The position numbers and the translations under genes are program-made. The notes below the pieces were generated by a model, which was not told the origin of the DNA, made no database searches, and was given only the letters and a program-made list of their open reading frames with translations. From Pseudoalteromonas citrea (lineage in GTDB: Bacteria; Pseudomonadota; Gammaproteobacteria; Enterobacterales; Alteromonadaceae), in assembly GCF_000238375.3 (NCBI RefSeq), contig NZ_AHBZ03000022.1, positions 248,001 to 312,000 of the forward strand: a DNA stretch of 64,000 bases, in the 5' to 3' direction. Below are positions 29,391 to 37,040 of the stretch, one piece after another (within the stretch, counting starts at the first letter, position 1; every line of letters begins with the position of its first letter).

Positions 29391-30566
29391 TTATAAAATA
29401 GTCAGCTGTAGGCTTTGGAAAGCACATTTAGCCAGTATTTTTTGCTCTTCTTGTGACAGACCCAAGTGCATAAACCACACCTGAGCTTCATCCGGTTCAA
29501 TCAACTGGCTGTCCTTTAATGATAAATACTGGGCATAGCCATGTGCTTTTCGTACGACTTCAGTTAAAGGCAATGGGTCAGTGACATTTTTTGTTGTTGT
29601 CGGTAAATACCCCGCGGTAAACTCCTCCATTGCGGCATTAAAAGGAAGATAACGAAAAGCCATTTTCTCGATTAAAGTACGCGACAACGTTGGTGCACGC
29701 TCTAGCAGAAGGTGCCTTAAAAATAGCGGATCAGGACCCAACTCCAGCAAAGCAGTATGTAAATCTTTATGGCTTTTATCTCGTGCTATCCGTACCTTGT
29801 CTTGCCATACCTTTTCAAAGGTATGTAAATACAAGCGCGTTAATGCGATTTTACCTGCATCAACCAACATACCCAGTGTAAAAGCGTGCTGTTCCTTAAC
29901 ACCATACAGAGGAGCTAACTCTTTTGCAGCAATGGCAGTTGACATACTCATGTCGCGAAGTTTACGCTTCAACAAAGGAAAAGGCTCTGTTGAATGTGGC
30001 ATCCAATGACGCATAGCGAACGTTGGGATCACCATTTGTAAGTTTTCTAGTCCTAGATACCGCAAAGCTAATGCTGGCGTGTCAACTTTAATTGCCGTGC
30101 CTTTTGCACTTTGCTTGCGATATTGAGGTAAGTTAACCAATGATACCAGATCTCTCCCAAGCCAAGGCAAATCGTTAACTAATGGTTCCAAGCGGCCTAT
30201 TGAAGCTGACTTAACAGCTAATAAATCTAAGATAGTTGGAACTGAATCTTGAATCCCCACCACTTCATAATAAATATTATCAACATCAGCAAGCTGCGTT
30301 TCAATAGACGACTCTATGATCTGATGTAAGTGAATACTCGCTTTAGCAATATATTTATGATGGCTCGTGCTAGTTTGTTGACGTTTTGCCGCAGCCGCGA
30401 TTTCCACTTCAAGCATGGTGCGCTGTGCTATTTTCTCGCCATAGTTAATCTCAAGCGTATGAATATAACCAATTTGCTGCTGAGCAAAATTGTGGCTAAT
30501 CAATAAATCATGTGCTCGTTCCGCAAGAGCTTGAGCGATTCTCACCTGCTTTGTGTCTTCAGTCAT
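29391..30566 (-). CDS. HDOD-domain protein
   Basis: A 391-residue cytoplasmic protein. The central part, about residues 125-330 (VVGIQDSVPTILDLLAVK, DLVSLVNLPQYR, ALRYLGLENLQMVI, FTLGMLVDAGKIALTRL), follows the HDOD pattern, a metal-free relative of HD phosphohydrolases. The N-terminal about 110 residues are helical and Gln/Ala-rich and were not recognised. HDOD proteins are usually signalling or regulatory scaffolds; the partner is unknown. It lies between pabA and astC, 40 bp downstream of pabA on the same strand. Confidence 0.8.
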   Translation of the reverse strand: MTEDTKQVRIAQALAERAHDLLISHNFAQQQIGYIHTLEINYGEKIAQRTMLEVEIAAAAKRQQTSTSHHKYIAKASIHLHQIIESSIETQLADVDNIYYEVVGIQDSVPTILDLLAVKSASIGRLEPLVNDLPWLGRDLVSLVNLPQYRKQSAKGTAIKVDTPALALRYLGLENLQMVIPTFAMRHWMPHSTEPFPLLKRKLRDMSMSTAIAAKELAPLYGVKEQHAFTLGMLVDAGKIALTRLYLHTFEKVWQDKVRIARDKSHKDLHTALLELGPDPLFLRHLLLERAPTLSRTLIEKMAFRYLPFNAAMEEFTAGYLPTTTKNVTDPLPLTEVVRKAHGYAQYLSLKDSQLIEPDEAQVWFMHLGLSQEEQKILAKCAFQSLQLTIL

Positions 30567-30605
30567 ATATGGATAATTTCGCTTTTAGCATGATACATCT
30601 ATAGA

Positions 30606-31187
30606 TTAGAAGCGCCTGAGAAAGTTATCAAGTAATGCTAAACCTTGCTCTGTTAAAATCGCTTCAGGGTGAAACTGTACACCTTCCAGTGCTAAGTCAT
30701 TATGAGATAAGCCCATGATCTCATCTATCTCATCATATTCATCAACGGTCCATGCGGTGATTTTAAGCGCATCAGGTAATGAGTACTTATCAACAATCAA
30801 TGAGTGATACCTACATACCGTCAAAGGGTCAGGAAGCCCTGAGAATATCCCCTTATTATTGTGACGGATACTACTGGTCTTTCCATGCATTACTTGCCGT
30901 GCCCTGAGCACTTTAGCCCCTAACGCTTGGGCTATACTCTGGTGTCCTAAGCATATACCCAAAATAGGATATATACCTTTTAGCTGCTCAACAACACTGA
31001 GCGATACTCCTGCATCATCAGGTGTACATGGGCCAGGAGACAATACAATATGCTCTGGGTTTAGCGCTTTTATTTGTGCAATAGATAATTCATCATTACG
31101 TTTCACCAAAACCTCTTGGTCTAAACGCTGGAAATACTGCACCAAGTTATACGTAAATGAATCATAATTATCTATCATCAACAGCAT
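30606..31187 (-). CDS. pabA: Aminodeoxychorismate synthase glutamine amidotransferase component
   Basis: A 193-residue class I glutamine amidotransferase that supplies ammonia to PabB in folate synthesis. The triad is visible: nucleophile Cys in [17 protein letters not shown], and His/Glu in [16 protein letters not shown]. The N-terminus [19 protein letters not shown] and [12 protein letters not shown] are diagnostic for PabA/TrpG. The two subunits are alike and one protein may serve both pathways. The absence of trp genes here and the nearness of an argD/astC homologue favour PabA. Confidence 0.9.
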   Translation of the reverse strand: MLLMIDNYDSFTYNLVQYFQRLDQEVLVKRNDELSIAQIKALNPEHIVLSPGPCTPDDAGVSLSVVEQLKGIYPILGICLGHQSIAQALGAKVLRARQVMHGKTSSIRHNNKGIFSGLPDPLTVCRYHSLIVDKYSLPDALKITAWTVDEYDEIDEIMGLSHNDLALEGVQFHPEAILTEQGLALLDNFLRRF

Positions 31188-31638
31188 TCAGTTATTACTC
31201 TTTCAATCATTTTTCTATTATTTACAATAAAGGTATACCCTTAAAAAGGGTGTTTATTCAAACTGTTGTAAGATACATCAAGTCACTTAGATCACGTTAT
31301 ACCTTGGACAACGCATGCTGCGCTTATCATTTATGACCTTAATTAGGCCCTATTGCGCAGTCATATTTTAAAGCATTATCAGAATTGATGTAACAATTTT
31401 AAGCAGGGAATACTGCGGCCACCCCAGCACAATGCGTCAAAAAGCCAATATAATCATGTTCTGCACATCACATGAACCTATCAAAACAAAATAGGAACAC
31501 CCTTTTAGAATGGGCCTTTCAAGCCATTTAAGTAAAAAAACAGTTAAAGAAAACAATAGAATGTATATGAGATATCAATTTGGCCCGAAATTTGCTAAAA
31601 GCATTTATTTCTATTGCGCTATTTGTTAGAGTGCGCGC
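31188..31638. other. Intergenic region upstream of pabA
   Basis: No gene is seen. A small hairpin ACCCTT-AAA-AAGGGT (about 31237-31251) precedes pabA, and a related ACCCTTTTAGAATGGGC stretch recurs near 31499-31514. The right part leads into the structured segment described separately at 31639-31755. Confidence 0.4.
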
Positions 31639-31755
31639 GTCCTCATCCTGTAGGACATCCTGTTGATGATGTATCTCTCGCAAGAGGATACACCGTATTG
31701 ATAGCTTCTCCCCAGATTGCTATACCGGCTCACTATATTGGTGGGCCGTGTTTTT
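31639..31755 (+). ncRNA. Candidate structured RNA with terminator upstream of yceI
   Basis: Four successive hairpins lie on the plus strand. They are GTCCT/AGGAC (31639-31656), TGTATC/GATACA (31670-31692, extended by TCT/AGA), ATAGC/GCTAT (31701-31723), and CGGCTCAC/GTGGGCCG (31726-31748, one T-G pair). The last is followed by TGTTTTTCT, making it an intrinsic terminator 105 bp before the yceI start. This is either a small RNA or an attenuating leader of yceI. No known riboswitch consensus was recognised, and the 5' end is unknown. Confidence 0.5.
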
Positions 31756-31859
31756 CTCACACCGTTAAAATTTGCACCACGTTTTTCGCTTCTTTCCACA
31801 CTCTTTCCATTCTTGCGTGATAATATATTGCTTTCCTTCGTATGAAATAGGACATCATA

Positions 31860-32432
31860 GTGTTAAAACCTTTACTGATCGCACTGAGTGTATTCTCAAC
31901 TAACGCTCTAGCTACATGGCAACTAGATCACACCAAAAGCGACTTAAGCTTTACGTCAATTAAAAAAGCTCAGATCGCAGAAAATCATCACTTTAAGAAA
32001 CTCGAAGGCCAGATAGATAATGCAGGGAAGTTACACTTTAATATCGACCTAAGTAGCGTAGAGTCGATGATCCCAATCCGTAATCAGCGCATGCAAGCCA
32101 TGCTTTTTGAGGTCGCTAAATTTCCAAAAGCTTATGTCACTGCCGATGTATCAAAACACTTAACCTCATTAAAAAGTGGCACACAAATACTCAAAAATGT
32201 TAGTGCTAGATTAGACTTACATGGTCAGCAGCAAACTTTCACCATGGATTTGGTCATAAATAAACACAATAGTCAGCTACAGATTAATCCTGTGCGTGCA
32301 ATCTTAATTAATGCTGCATCATACGACCTAACTCGAGGGATAGAAGCTTTGAGGAAAGTTGCTGGATTAGATCGTATTGCAACCACGGTTCCTGTGACAT
32401 TTACTCTCACCTTTAATGAACAGTCTAACTGA
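31860..32432 (+). CDS. YceI-family periplasmic protein
   Basis: A 190-residue lipocalin-like YceI protein. The signal peptide MLKPLLIALSVFSTNALA is followed by TWQLDHTKSDLSFTSIKK. The family's strand pattern continues with DLSSVESMIPIRNQRMQAMLFEVAKFPKAYV and the final VPVTFTLTF. YceI folds bind isoprenoid chains, including ubiquinone-like lipids; the physiological role is uncertain. It starts with GTG, with AGGA nine bases upstream. The last 17 bp overlap the following DUF1285 gene. Confidence 0.9.
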   Translation: MLKPLLIALSVFSTNALATWQLDHTKSDLSFTSIKKAQIAENHHFKKLEGQIDNAGKLHFNIDLSSVESMIPIRNQRMQAMLFEVAKFPKAYVTADVSKHLTSLKSGTQILKNVSARLDLHGQQQTFTMDLVINKHNSQLQINPVRAILINAASYDLTRGIEALRKVAGLDRIATTVPVTFTLTFNEQSN

Positions 32433-32934
32433 TCTCGTGGCGGCGCTTAAAACGCCGCATGCACCTACCGAAAAATGGCAACCGAGTACTTGTGGACTTA
32501 TCGATATTTCAATAGATAGCCAAGCTAAATGGCATCACCAAGGCAGCGAAATTACTCGAGCAGGCTTAGTTAAACTCTTCGCATCAGTATTAAGTTGTAA
32601 AAACGGCATTTATACTTTAACGACGCCTTCTGAACAGTGTGTCATTGACGTTCAAGATGCACCCTTTTTAATTACCGCGTGGTATATTCACCCAGTGGAT
32701 ATAGGGTCAGTGATTGTTTGTGAAGATAACTTGGGACGTCATTGGCCTTTATGCGAACACTTTCCATTAGAAATCAAACAGTACAAAGGGCAATGGGTGC
32801 CTTACTTAATGCTGCCTCATGGCCTCACCGCAAGATTACAGCGTAATGTTTACTACCAATGGGCTGACATTGCAGAGCAAGATATACAAGGTGCATATCT
32901 TAACTCGGCAAATACTCGTTACTATTTAACTTAA
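32416..32934 (+). CDS. DUF1285-family protein
   Basis: A 172-residue cytoplasmic protein. Conserved DUF1285 blocks are CGLIDISIDSQAKWHHQGSEI, RAGLVKLFASVL, and TPSEQCVIDVQDAPFLITA, followed by the second beta domain. The function of the family is unknown; structures of relatives show two small beta-sandwich-like domains. It overlaps yceI by 17 bp and so is probably translated from the same mRNA. It is convergent with engB, with no obvious terminator between. Confidence 0.85.
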   Translation: MNSLTDLVAALKTPHAPTEKWQPSTCGLIDISIDSQAKWHHQGSEITRAGLVKLFASVLSCKNGIYTLTTPSEQCVIDVQDAPFLITAWYIHPVDIGSVIVCEDNLGRHWPLCEHFPLEIKQYKGQWVPYLMLPHGLTARLQRNVYYQWADIAEQDIQGAYLNSANTRYYLT

Positions 32935-32963
32935 CGCCGTTAAATATGTTGATGACACAAAAG

Positions 32964-33602
32964 TTACGCTTGCTCTTGTGTTGCTTCTTCTTTTACAAAT
33001 GGACCTAAATACCAGTCATCCAATTTCCAGGCTAATTCGTTTAAGCCTATCCCTTTCAAAGAAGAAAACGCGTGAACCGTAATATCGGCATCAAGTTGAG
33101 CCAAAGCCCGTCTTACTTGAAGAACTTCAGCCTTTCGCTTACCTTGCTTTAACTTATCAGCTTTAGTCAACAGAGCCAGTATTGGGATTTTACTATCGAC
33201 AGCCCAGTTGATTAAATCCATATCTAAATCTTTTAATGGATGACGAATATCCATTAAGACCACCAATCCCTTTAAACTTTTACGCTTTTGTAGGTACTCA
33301 CCCAAAGAACGTTGCCACTTCTTCTTCATTTCAATAGGTACCTTGGCAAAGCCATAGCCAGGTAAATCTATCAAACGCTTTTCTTCATCAAGCTCGAAGG
33401 TGTTTATCAACTGAGTACGTCCAGGGGTTTTACTGGTGCGCGCTAATTTTTGATCCGTTAATGCATTTAGTGCACTAGACTTACCCGCATTAGATCGACC
33501 AGCAAACGCTACTTCAATACCTTCATCTAAAGGTAACTTTGAAATATCAGGGGCACTGGTAATAAAACTAGCAGTGTTATACTTAATACGAGATTTGAGC
33601 AC
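32964..33602 (-). CDS. engB: Ribosome biogenesis GTP-binding protein EngB (YsxC/YihA)
   Basis: A 212-residue GTPase required for 50S assembly. Motifs are G1 [18 protein letters not shown]2 [13 protein letters not shown]3 [12 protein letters not shown] and G4 LLTKADK. The GTG at 33602 was chosen as start because GGAGA lies about five bases upstream and the protein then begins VLKSRIKY as in relatives; the ATG at 33629 has no ribosome site. Nearness to yihI, polA and cytochrome c4 is a conserved gammaproteobacterial grouping. Confidence 0.95.
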   Translation of the reverse strand: MLKSRIKYNTASFITSAPDISKLPLDEGIEVAFAGRSNAGKSSALNALTDQKLARTSKTPGRTQLINTFELDEEKRLIDLPGYGFAKVPIEMKKKWQRSLGEYLQKRKSLKGLVVLMDIRHPLKDLDMDLINWAVDSKIPILALLTKADKLKQGKRKAEVLQVRRALAQLDADITVHAFSSLKGIGLNELAWKLDDWYLGPFVKEEATQEQA

Positions 33603-33909
33603 GCGCTCTCCTACAAAAACAAATAGCAATGACGACTATAGTTTATATCAGATAGCCGCTGCGCAAAAGTAAACATTTAGTATTGGGGCATGATAAAAAC
33701 CGTCATTTCGTGCCATACAAACTTAATCTAAGTCAAAACCTCATAATTTATAGGTCTAATATGAGTAGAAAACGTGCCAGAGAATTTAATATCGTGTAGA
33801 ATGTAAAAATTGCAATGTAAAGATAGAGTTTGTTTACTCAAGCTGCACGAAAAGTACTTTTCGGGTCGCCTGAGTTTTAGATTACAGGGTCGGAAACAGA
33901 GAATTTACC
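33603..33909. other. Intergenic region between engB and the cytochrome c4 gene
   Basis: Divergent promoter region of 307 bp. A perfect 16-bp palindrome CGAAAAGTACTTTTCG occupies 33848-33863, about 47 bp before the cytochrome start, and may be an operator or an mRNA hairpin. No small gene is recognised. Confidence 0.5.
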
Positions 33910-34542
33910 ATGAAAAAAATAGCATTAACTTTAACAGTGTTGCTTGGTACGTTGTCAGCAAGCAACGCAACAGCATTTGATGGCGACGCCGAAGCGGGTA
34001 AAGCAAAGTCTGCAACATGTGCAGCGTGTCACGGCCCAGATGGCAATGCACCTGTTAATATTTATCCAAAAATTGCGGGCCAACACGCCGATTATATCTA
34101 TAAGCAGTTAAAGGAATTTAAACTTGGTATGACATCAGGTGGTAGCGAAGGTCGTATGGAGCCTGTCATGAGTGGTATGGCGATGCCATTATCAGATCAA
34201 GACATGAAAGATCTAGCAGCATACTTTGCTACTTTGAAAATGAGTGCTGGTACAACACCAGAAGACGTTATTGAAGTAGGGCAAAAACTATATCGCGCAG
34301 GTGATGCAGAGCGAGGCATTCCGTCATGTGCCGCGTGTCATGGCCCACGTGGTAACGGTACGTCGCTTGCTAAATTCCCGAAAATTTCATTCCAACATCC
34401 TGAATATATCAAAGCACAGCTTGAAAAGTTCCGTGATGGCAGTCGTAATAACGACATGAACGGTATGATGGGTGATATTGCGAAAAAGCTGACTGATAAA
34501 GACATCGAAGTTTTATCTAAATACTTGGGTGGCTTGCACTAA
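33910..34542 (+). CDS. Diheme cytochrome c4
   Basis: A 210-residue periplasmic or membrane-associated diheme electron carrier. The signal peptide (1-22) ends in ATA. Two heme sites, both CAACH, lie at residues 37-41 and 140-144, with the distal Met ligands probably in MSGMAMPLSD and MNGMMGDI. The two halves are homologous (ATCAACHGPDGNAP and PSCAACHGPRGNGT). Cytochrome c4 passes electrons to cbb3-type and other terminal oxidases. It stands alone, followed by a strong terminator. Confidence 0.95.
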   Translation: MKKIALTLTVLLGTLSASNATAFDGDAEAGKAKSATCAACHGPDGNAPVNIYPKIAGQHADYIYKQLKEFKLGMTSGGSEGRMEPVMSGMAMPLSDQDMKDLAAYFATLKMSAGTTPEDVIEVGQKLYRAGDAERGIPSCAACHGPRGNGTSLAKFPKISFQHPEYIKAQLEKFRDGSRNNDMNGMMGDIAKKLTDKDIEVLSKYLGGLH

Positions 34543-34604
34543 TCAGTTGCGACCAAAGTCGTACTCAACATTCTGATGTACTGATGAAAAAATAGTATTT
34601 AAGT

Positions 34605-34634
34605 AAAAAAGGTAGCCTTAGGCTACCTTTTTTT
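34605..34634 (+). terminator. Intrinsic terminator of the cytochrome c4 gene
   Basis: AAAAAAGGTAGCC, loop TTA, GGCTACCTTTTTTT: a 13-bp stem including the A/T arms, with a long T-tract. Confidence 0.92.
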
Positions 34635-34819
34635 ATGACCTCCTCCTTACGATATATCTCAAGTACCTTGTAAGACATTGACCATATAGATTTGTGCGCT
34701 TTAACTTATTTTAATCTAGTAAAAAAATATAAATCATTGTAATTACAAAACTTTAATTTTACTCATACAACTGAGCGTAAGAATTTTGTTATTAATTAGT
34801 TGTAACTAATTCAATAAAG

Positions 34820-35136
34820 CGTAGATTAATTGCTGTCGCCAAGGCAAAACAATAAAAGGGACAAGTCGATAGGGAAGCGTAGGTGACAAGTTTGATATCG
34901 GATGGATATCACCATAAAGGAAATAACAATAAAGTGTCAGAGAAGACCGACAATAATAAATGCATGGAAGTTAGATAATAAAAACAATATGGAAAGAAGC
35001 AAGGAAGTAAAAATAAAAACAAAACGGATGACAACATAATAAAAATAACAAAGACTTAAATAGTCGAAGGGAGAAGTGTCCAGATTGTGACGCTCAGATT
35101 AGCAGGCGGTAGAGAGTGATCTCTACCGTCTTTTTA
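34820..35136 (+). ncRNA. Candidate CsrB/RsmX-type regulatory RNA
   Basis: A gene-free stretch on the plus strand with ten GGA motifs between 34859 and 35072, at 34859, 34873, 34900, 34904, 34919, 34966, 34991, 35003, 35026 and 35070. One sits in a perfect hairpin loop, GATATC-GGATG-GATATC (34895-34911). The stretch ends in a strong terminator, CGGTAGAGA-GTGA-TCTCTACCG then TCTTTTT (35107-35135). Multiple GGA sites in loops or single strands plus a terminator are the hallmark of RNAs that sequester CsrA/RsmA. The 5' end is a guess, and no clear GacA/UvrY site was found upstream. Confidence 0.7.
35107..35136 (+). terminator. Terminator of the candidate CsrB-like RNA
   Basis: CGGTAGAGA, loop GTGA, TCTCTACCG followed by TCTTTTTATTT. 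It lies 62 bp before the next gene and more than 470 bp after the cytochrome c4 terminator, so it must end a separate transcript. Confidence 0.88.
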
Positions 35137-35197
35137 TTTATGGATTGTTTGATTACTGTTACACTACCCGCCCTAATTTATTTTCAAGAGTTTTTTC

Positions 35198-35875
35198 GTG
35201 CAGCCGGCTCCCAATTGCAACTTATGTGACTCAAATGATGTTATTCACTATTTTAGCGATAAGCGTCGTGATTACTGGCAATGCTCACACTGTCACTTAG
35301 TGTTTGTAGGAAGTGCTCAACATTTAAGTTCAACACAAGAAAAAGCGATTTATGATAGTCACGAAAATACCTTAGAAGATCTAGGTTACAGACATTTTCT
35401 GTCTCGTGTGAGTGAACCATTGCTTTCTCGGCTAAGGCCAGCAAGTGATGGATTAGACTTTGGCTGTGGCCCTGGGCCATTATTAGCCCAAATGCTTACT
35501 GAAGCAGGTCATAACATGTCAGTATATGACCTATACTACGCAAATGATATATCTGTACTCAATGGCCAATACGATTTTATAACGTGTACAGAAGTCATTG
35601 AACACTTAGCGCAACCTAGAAAAACATTAATACAACTATTAACCCAATTAAAGCACGGAGCGCCACTAGCAATAATGACCAAGCTGGTTATTGATGTGGA
35701 TCGTTTCGCAAATTGGCATTATAAAAATGACATGACACACATCTCATTTTTTAGTCGTAAAACATTTGAATATATCGCGGTGCACTATCACTGCGAGCTC
35801 GAATTTATTGGCAAAGATGTCATTATCCTAACTAAACCTATCGCGCCAAAGGCGTTGAGTGAAGAAATACTATGA
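35198..35875 (+). CDS. SAM-dependent methyltransferase with N-terminal zinc ribbon
   Basis: A 225-residue class I methyltransferase. The N-terminus carries two CxxC pairs (CNLC ... CSHC, about residues 6-30), a likely zinc ribbon. The SAM site follows as GLDFGCGPGPLLAQML (motif I), then FITCTEVIEHLAQPRKTL and a C-terminal HISFFSRKTFEYIA. The substrate is unknown. It starts with GTG. The stop overlaps the yihI start as ATGA, so the protein may act in the same ribosome-assembly setting as YihI, though that is inference from context only. Confidence 0.8.
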   Translation: MQPAPNCNLCDSNDVIHYFSDKRRDYWQCSHCHLVFVGSAQHLSSTQEKAIYDSHENTLEDLGYRHFLSRVSEPLLSRLRPASDGLDFGCGPGPLLAQMLTEAGHNMSVYDLYYANDISVLNGQYDFITCTEVIEHLAQPRKTLIQLLTQLKHGAPLAIMTKLVIDVDRFANWHYKNDMTHISFFSRKTFEYIAVHYHCELEFIGKDVIILTKPIAPKALSEEIL

Positions 35876-36450
35876 CCAGAGAGAAAAAGAATCGTAAAGT
35901 AGCACCGAGCAATGGGCCAGCTAGATTGAGCAAAGATAAACTACGTGAATTGCGTGCGATTAAAGAGCAGCGTACTAAAAAGCATAAAGGTGCCAAGCCA
36001 GGATCGCGTAATGCCCAAGAAGCGAAAATAGAGACATCCAGTTCTGAGGCAAACAAAAATAAAGACAAACGTGTTGGTAGTAAAAAGCCTATCGCTCTTA
36101 CACCTGAACTTGTAACACCAGTGGCAGAGCCTAAGTTACAACGCCACTTAGCACCACAGGTTGAATTGAAGAAAGTCAAAGAAACATTAACACCTGAACA
36201 AGAGCTAAACCAGCTAGAAAACGACGAGCGTTTAATGGCCTTATTAGACCGTCACGAACGCGGTGAGTTACTTACAGGTAAAGATGCCAAGTTCTTTAAC
36301 CGATCAATCGCACGCCATCAGCAGCTATGTGAGATGTTAGGAATCGATGATGAGTTTGAAGAACAAGAAGTGATTGAAGATGATCCATTATCATCATTAA
36401 TGAGTAATGATCTGGCTGATGAATGGTTAGATGATGAAGAGGAAAAATAA
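35872..36450 (+). CDS. yihI: Der GTPase-activating protein YihI
   Basis: A 192-residue protein that stimulates the GTPase Der (EngA) and so tunes 50S assembly. The basic, low-complexity N-terminus (EKKNRKVAPSNGPARLSK, ELRAIKEQRTKKHKGAKPGS) is typical. The central helix LTPEQELNQLENDERLMALLD and HERGELLTGKDAKFFNRSIARH follow, and the acidic C-terminus ends DEWLDDEEEK. It overlaps the methyltransferase by 4 bp and the DUF2489 gene by one base (TAATG). polA and engB nearby match the gene order seen in enterobacteria. Confidence 0.9.
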   Translation: MTREKKNRKVAPSNGPARLSKDKLRELRAIKEQRTKKHKGAKPGSRNAQEAKIETSSSEANKNKDKRVGSKKPIALTPELVTPVAEPKLQRHLAPQVELKKVKETLTPEQELNQLENDERLMALLDRHERGELLTGKDAKFFNRSIARHQQLCEMLGIDDEFEEQEVIEDDPLSSLMSNDLADEWLDDEEEK

Positions 36451-36965
36451 TGGCTTTAATTTGGATAATCGCGATAGTAGTAGGTGCAGCTATTATTGCC
36501 GGTCTATCTTTTTATGCGGGTAAATTACTCTGGCAATTAAAAGCACAAAAAATAGAAATTGAAAAAAAGCAGGTTGAGCAGCAAGCAAAGCTTAAAGAAG
36601 CGCGTCAGACGCGTAATGCCAAGCTTGCCGATAGCATCAATCTTCTTGCCCGTGCCATGAAAGAAAAACAATGTGAGTACTCTGAAGGCTGTTTAAGAAT
36701 ATGGGTGCTTATCTCACAGTATAGCTTTGATAAAGAAATATCATTATCAGACACCTATCCTGGCGTACATCAGATGTACGAAGAAGTAAAAGATATGCCG
36801 ACGCATGAGAGTCGTAAGAAATACTCTAAAAAAGAAATTTTCAAGATGGATAAACAGCGTTGGCGCGCTGAAGAGCGTCTAGAAAACGCGATAATGGCAG
36901 ATTGTGAAAAGCTTTCGAGTGAATTTCAAGCATTGCCAAGCAGCCAGAATGTGGTTTTTCAGTAA
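36450..36965 (+). CDS. DUF2489-family membrane-anchored protein
   Basis: A 171-residue protein with one N-terminal transmembrane segment (about 4-29, IWIIAIVVGAAIIAGLSFYAG) and a short coiled coil (KIEIEKKQVEQQAKLKEA). A soluble part follows, with CEYSEGCLRIWVLISQY and MYEEVKDMPTHESRKKYSKKE in the DUF2489 pattern. Function unknown. Its ATG overlaps the yihI stop, so it is cotranslated with YihI. Confidence 0.8.
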   Translation: MALIWIIAIVVGAAIIAGLSFYAGKLLWQLKAQKIEIEKKQVEQQAKLKEARQTRNAKLADSINLLARAMKEKQCEYSEGCLRIWVLISQYSFDKEISLSDTYPGVHQMYEEVKDMPTHESRKKYSKKEIFKMDKQRWRAEERLENAIMADCEKLSSEFQALPSSQNVVFQ

Positions 36966-36985
36966 AACGCCTCATAAAAAACCTA

Positions 36986-37026
36986 TAAAAAAACCGATAG
37001 CAACTGAGTTGCTATCGGTTTTTTAT
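36986..37026. terminator. Bidirectional terminator between the DUF2489 gene and polA
   Basis: AAAAAACCGATAGCAACT, loop GA, GTTGCTATCGGTTTTTTAT: a stem of about 15 bp with A- and T-tracts on opposite sides, serving both convergent transcripts. Confidence 0.92.
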
Positions 37027-37040
37027 TATATCGCCTTCAA

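Noticed and set aside
31614-31820. A 68-codon open frame ahead of yceI
   Set aside because: It has no ribosome site, no recognisable protein features, and lies across the hairpins and terminator of the structured segment.
34820-35136. Spot 42 RNA, suggested by the nearby polA/engB genes
   Set aside because: Spot 42 is about 109 nt with a conserved 5' segment that I do not see here. The many GGA motifs fit a CsrA-binding RNA instead.
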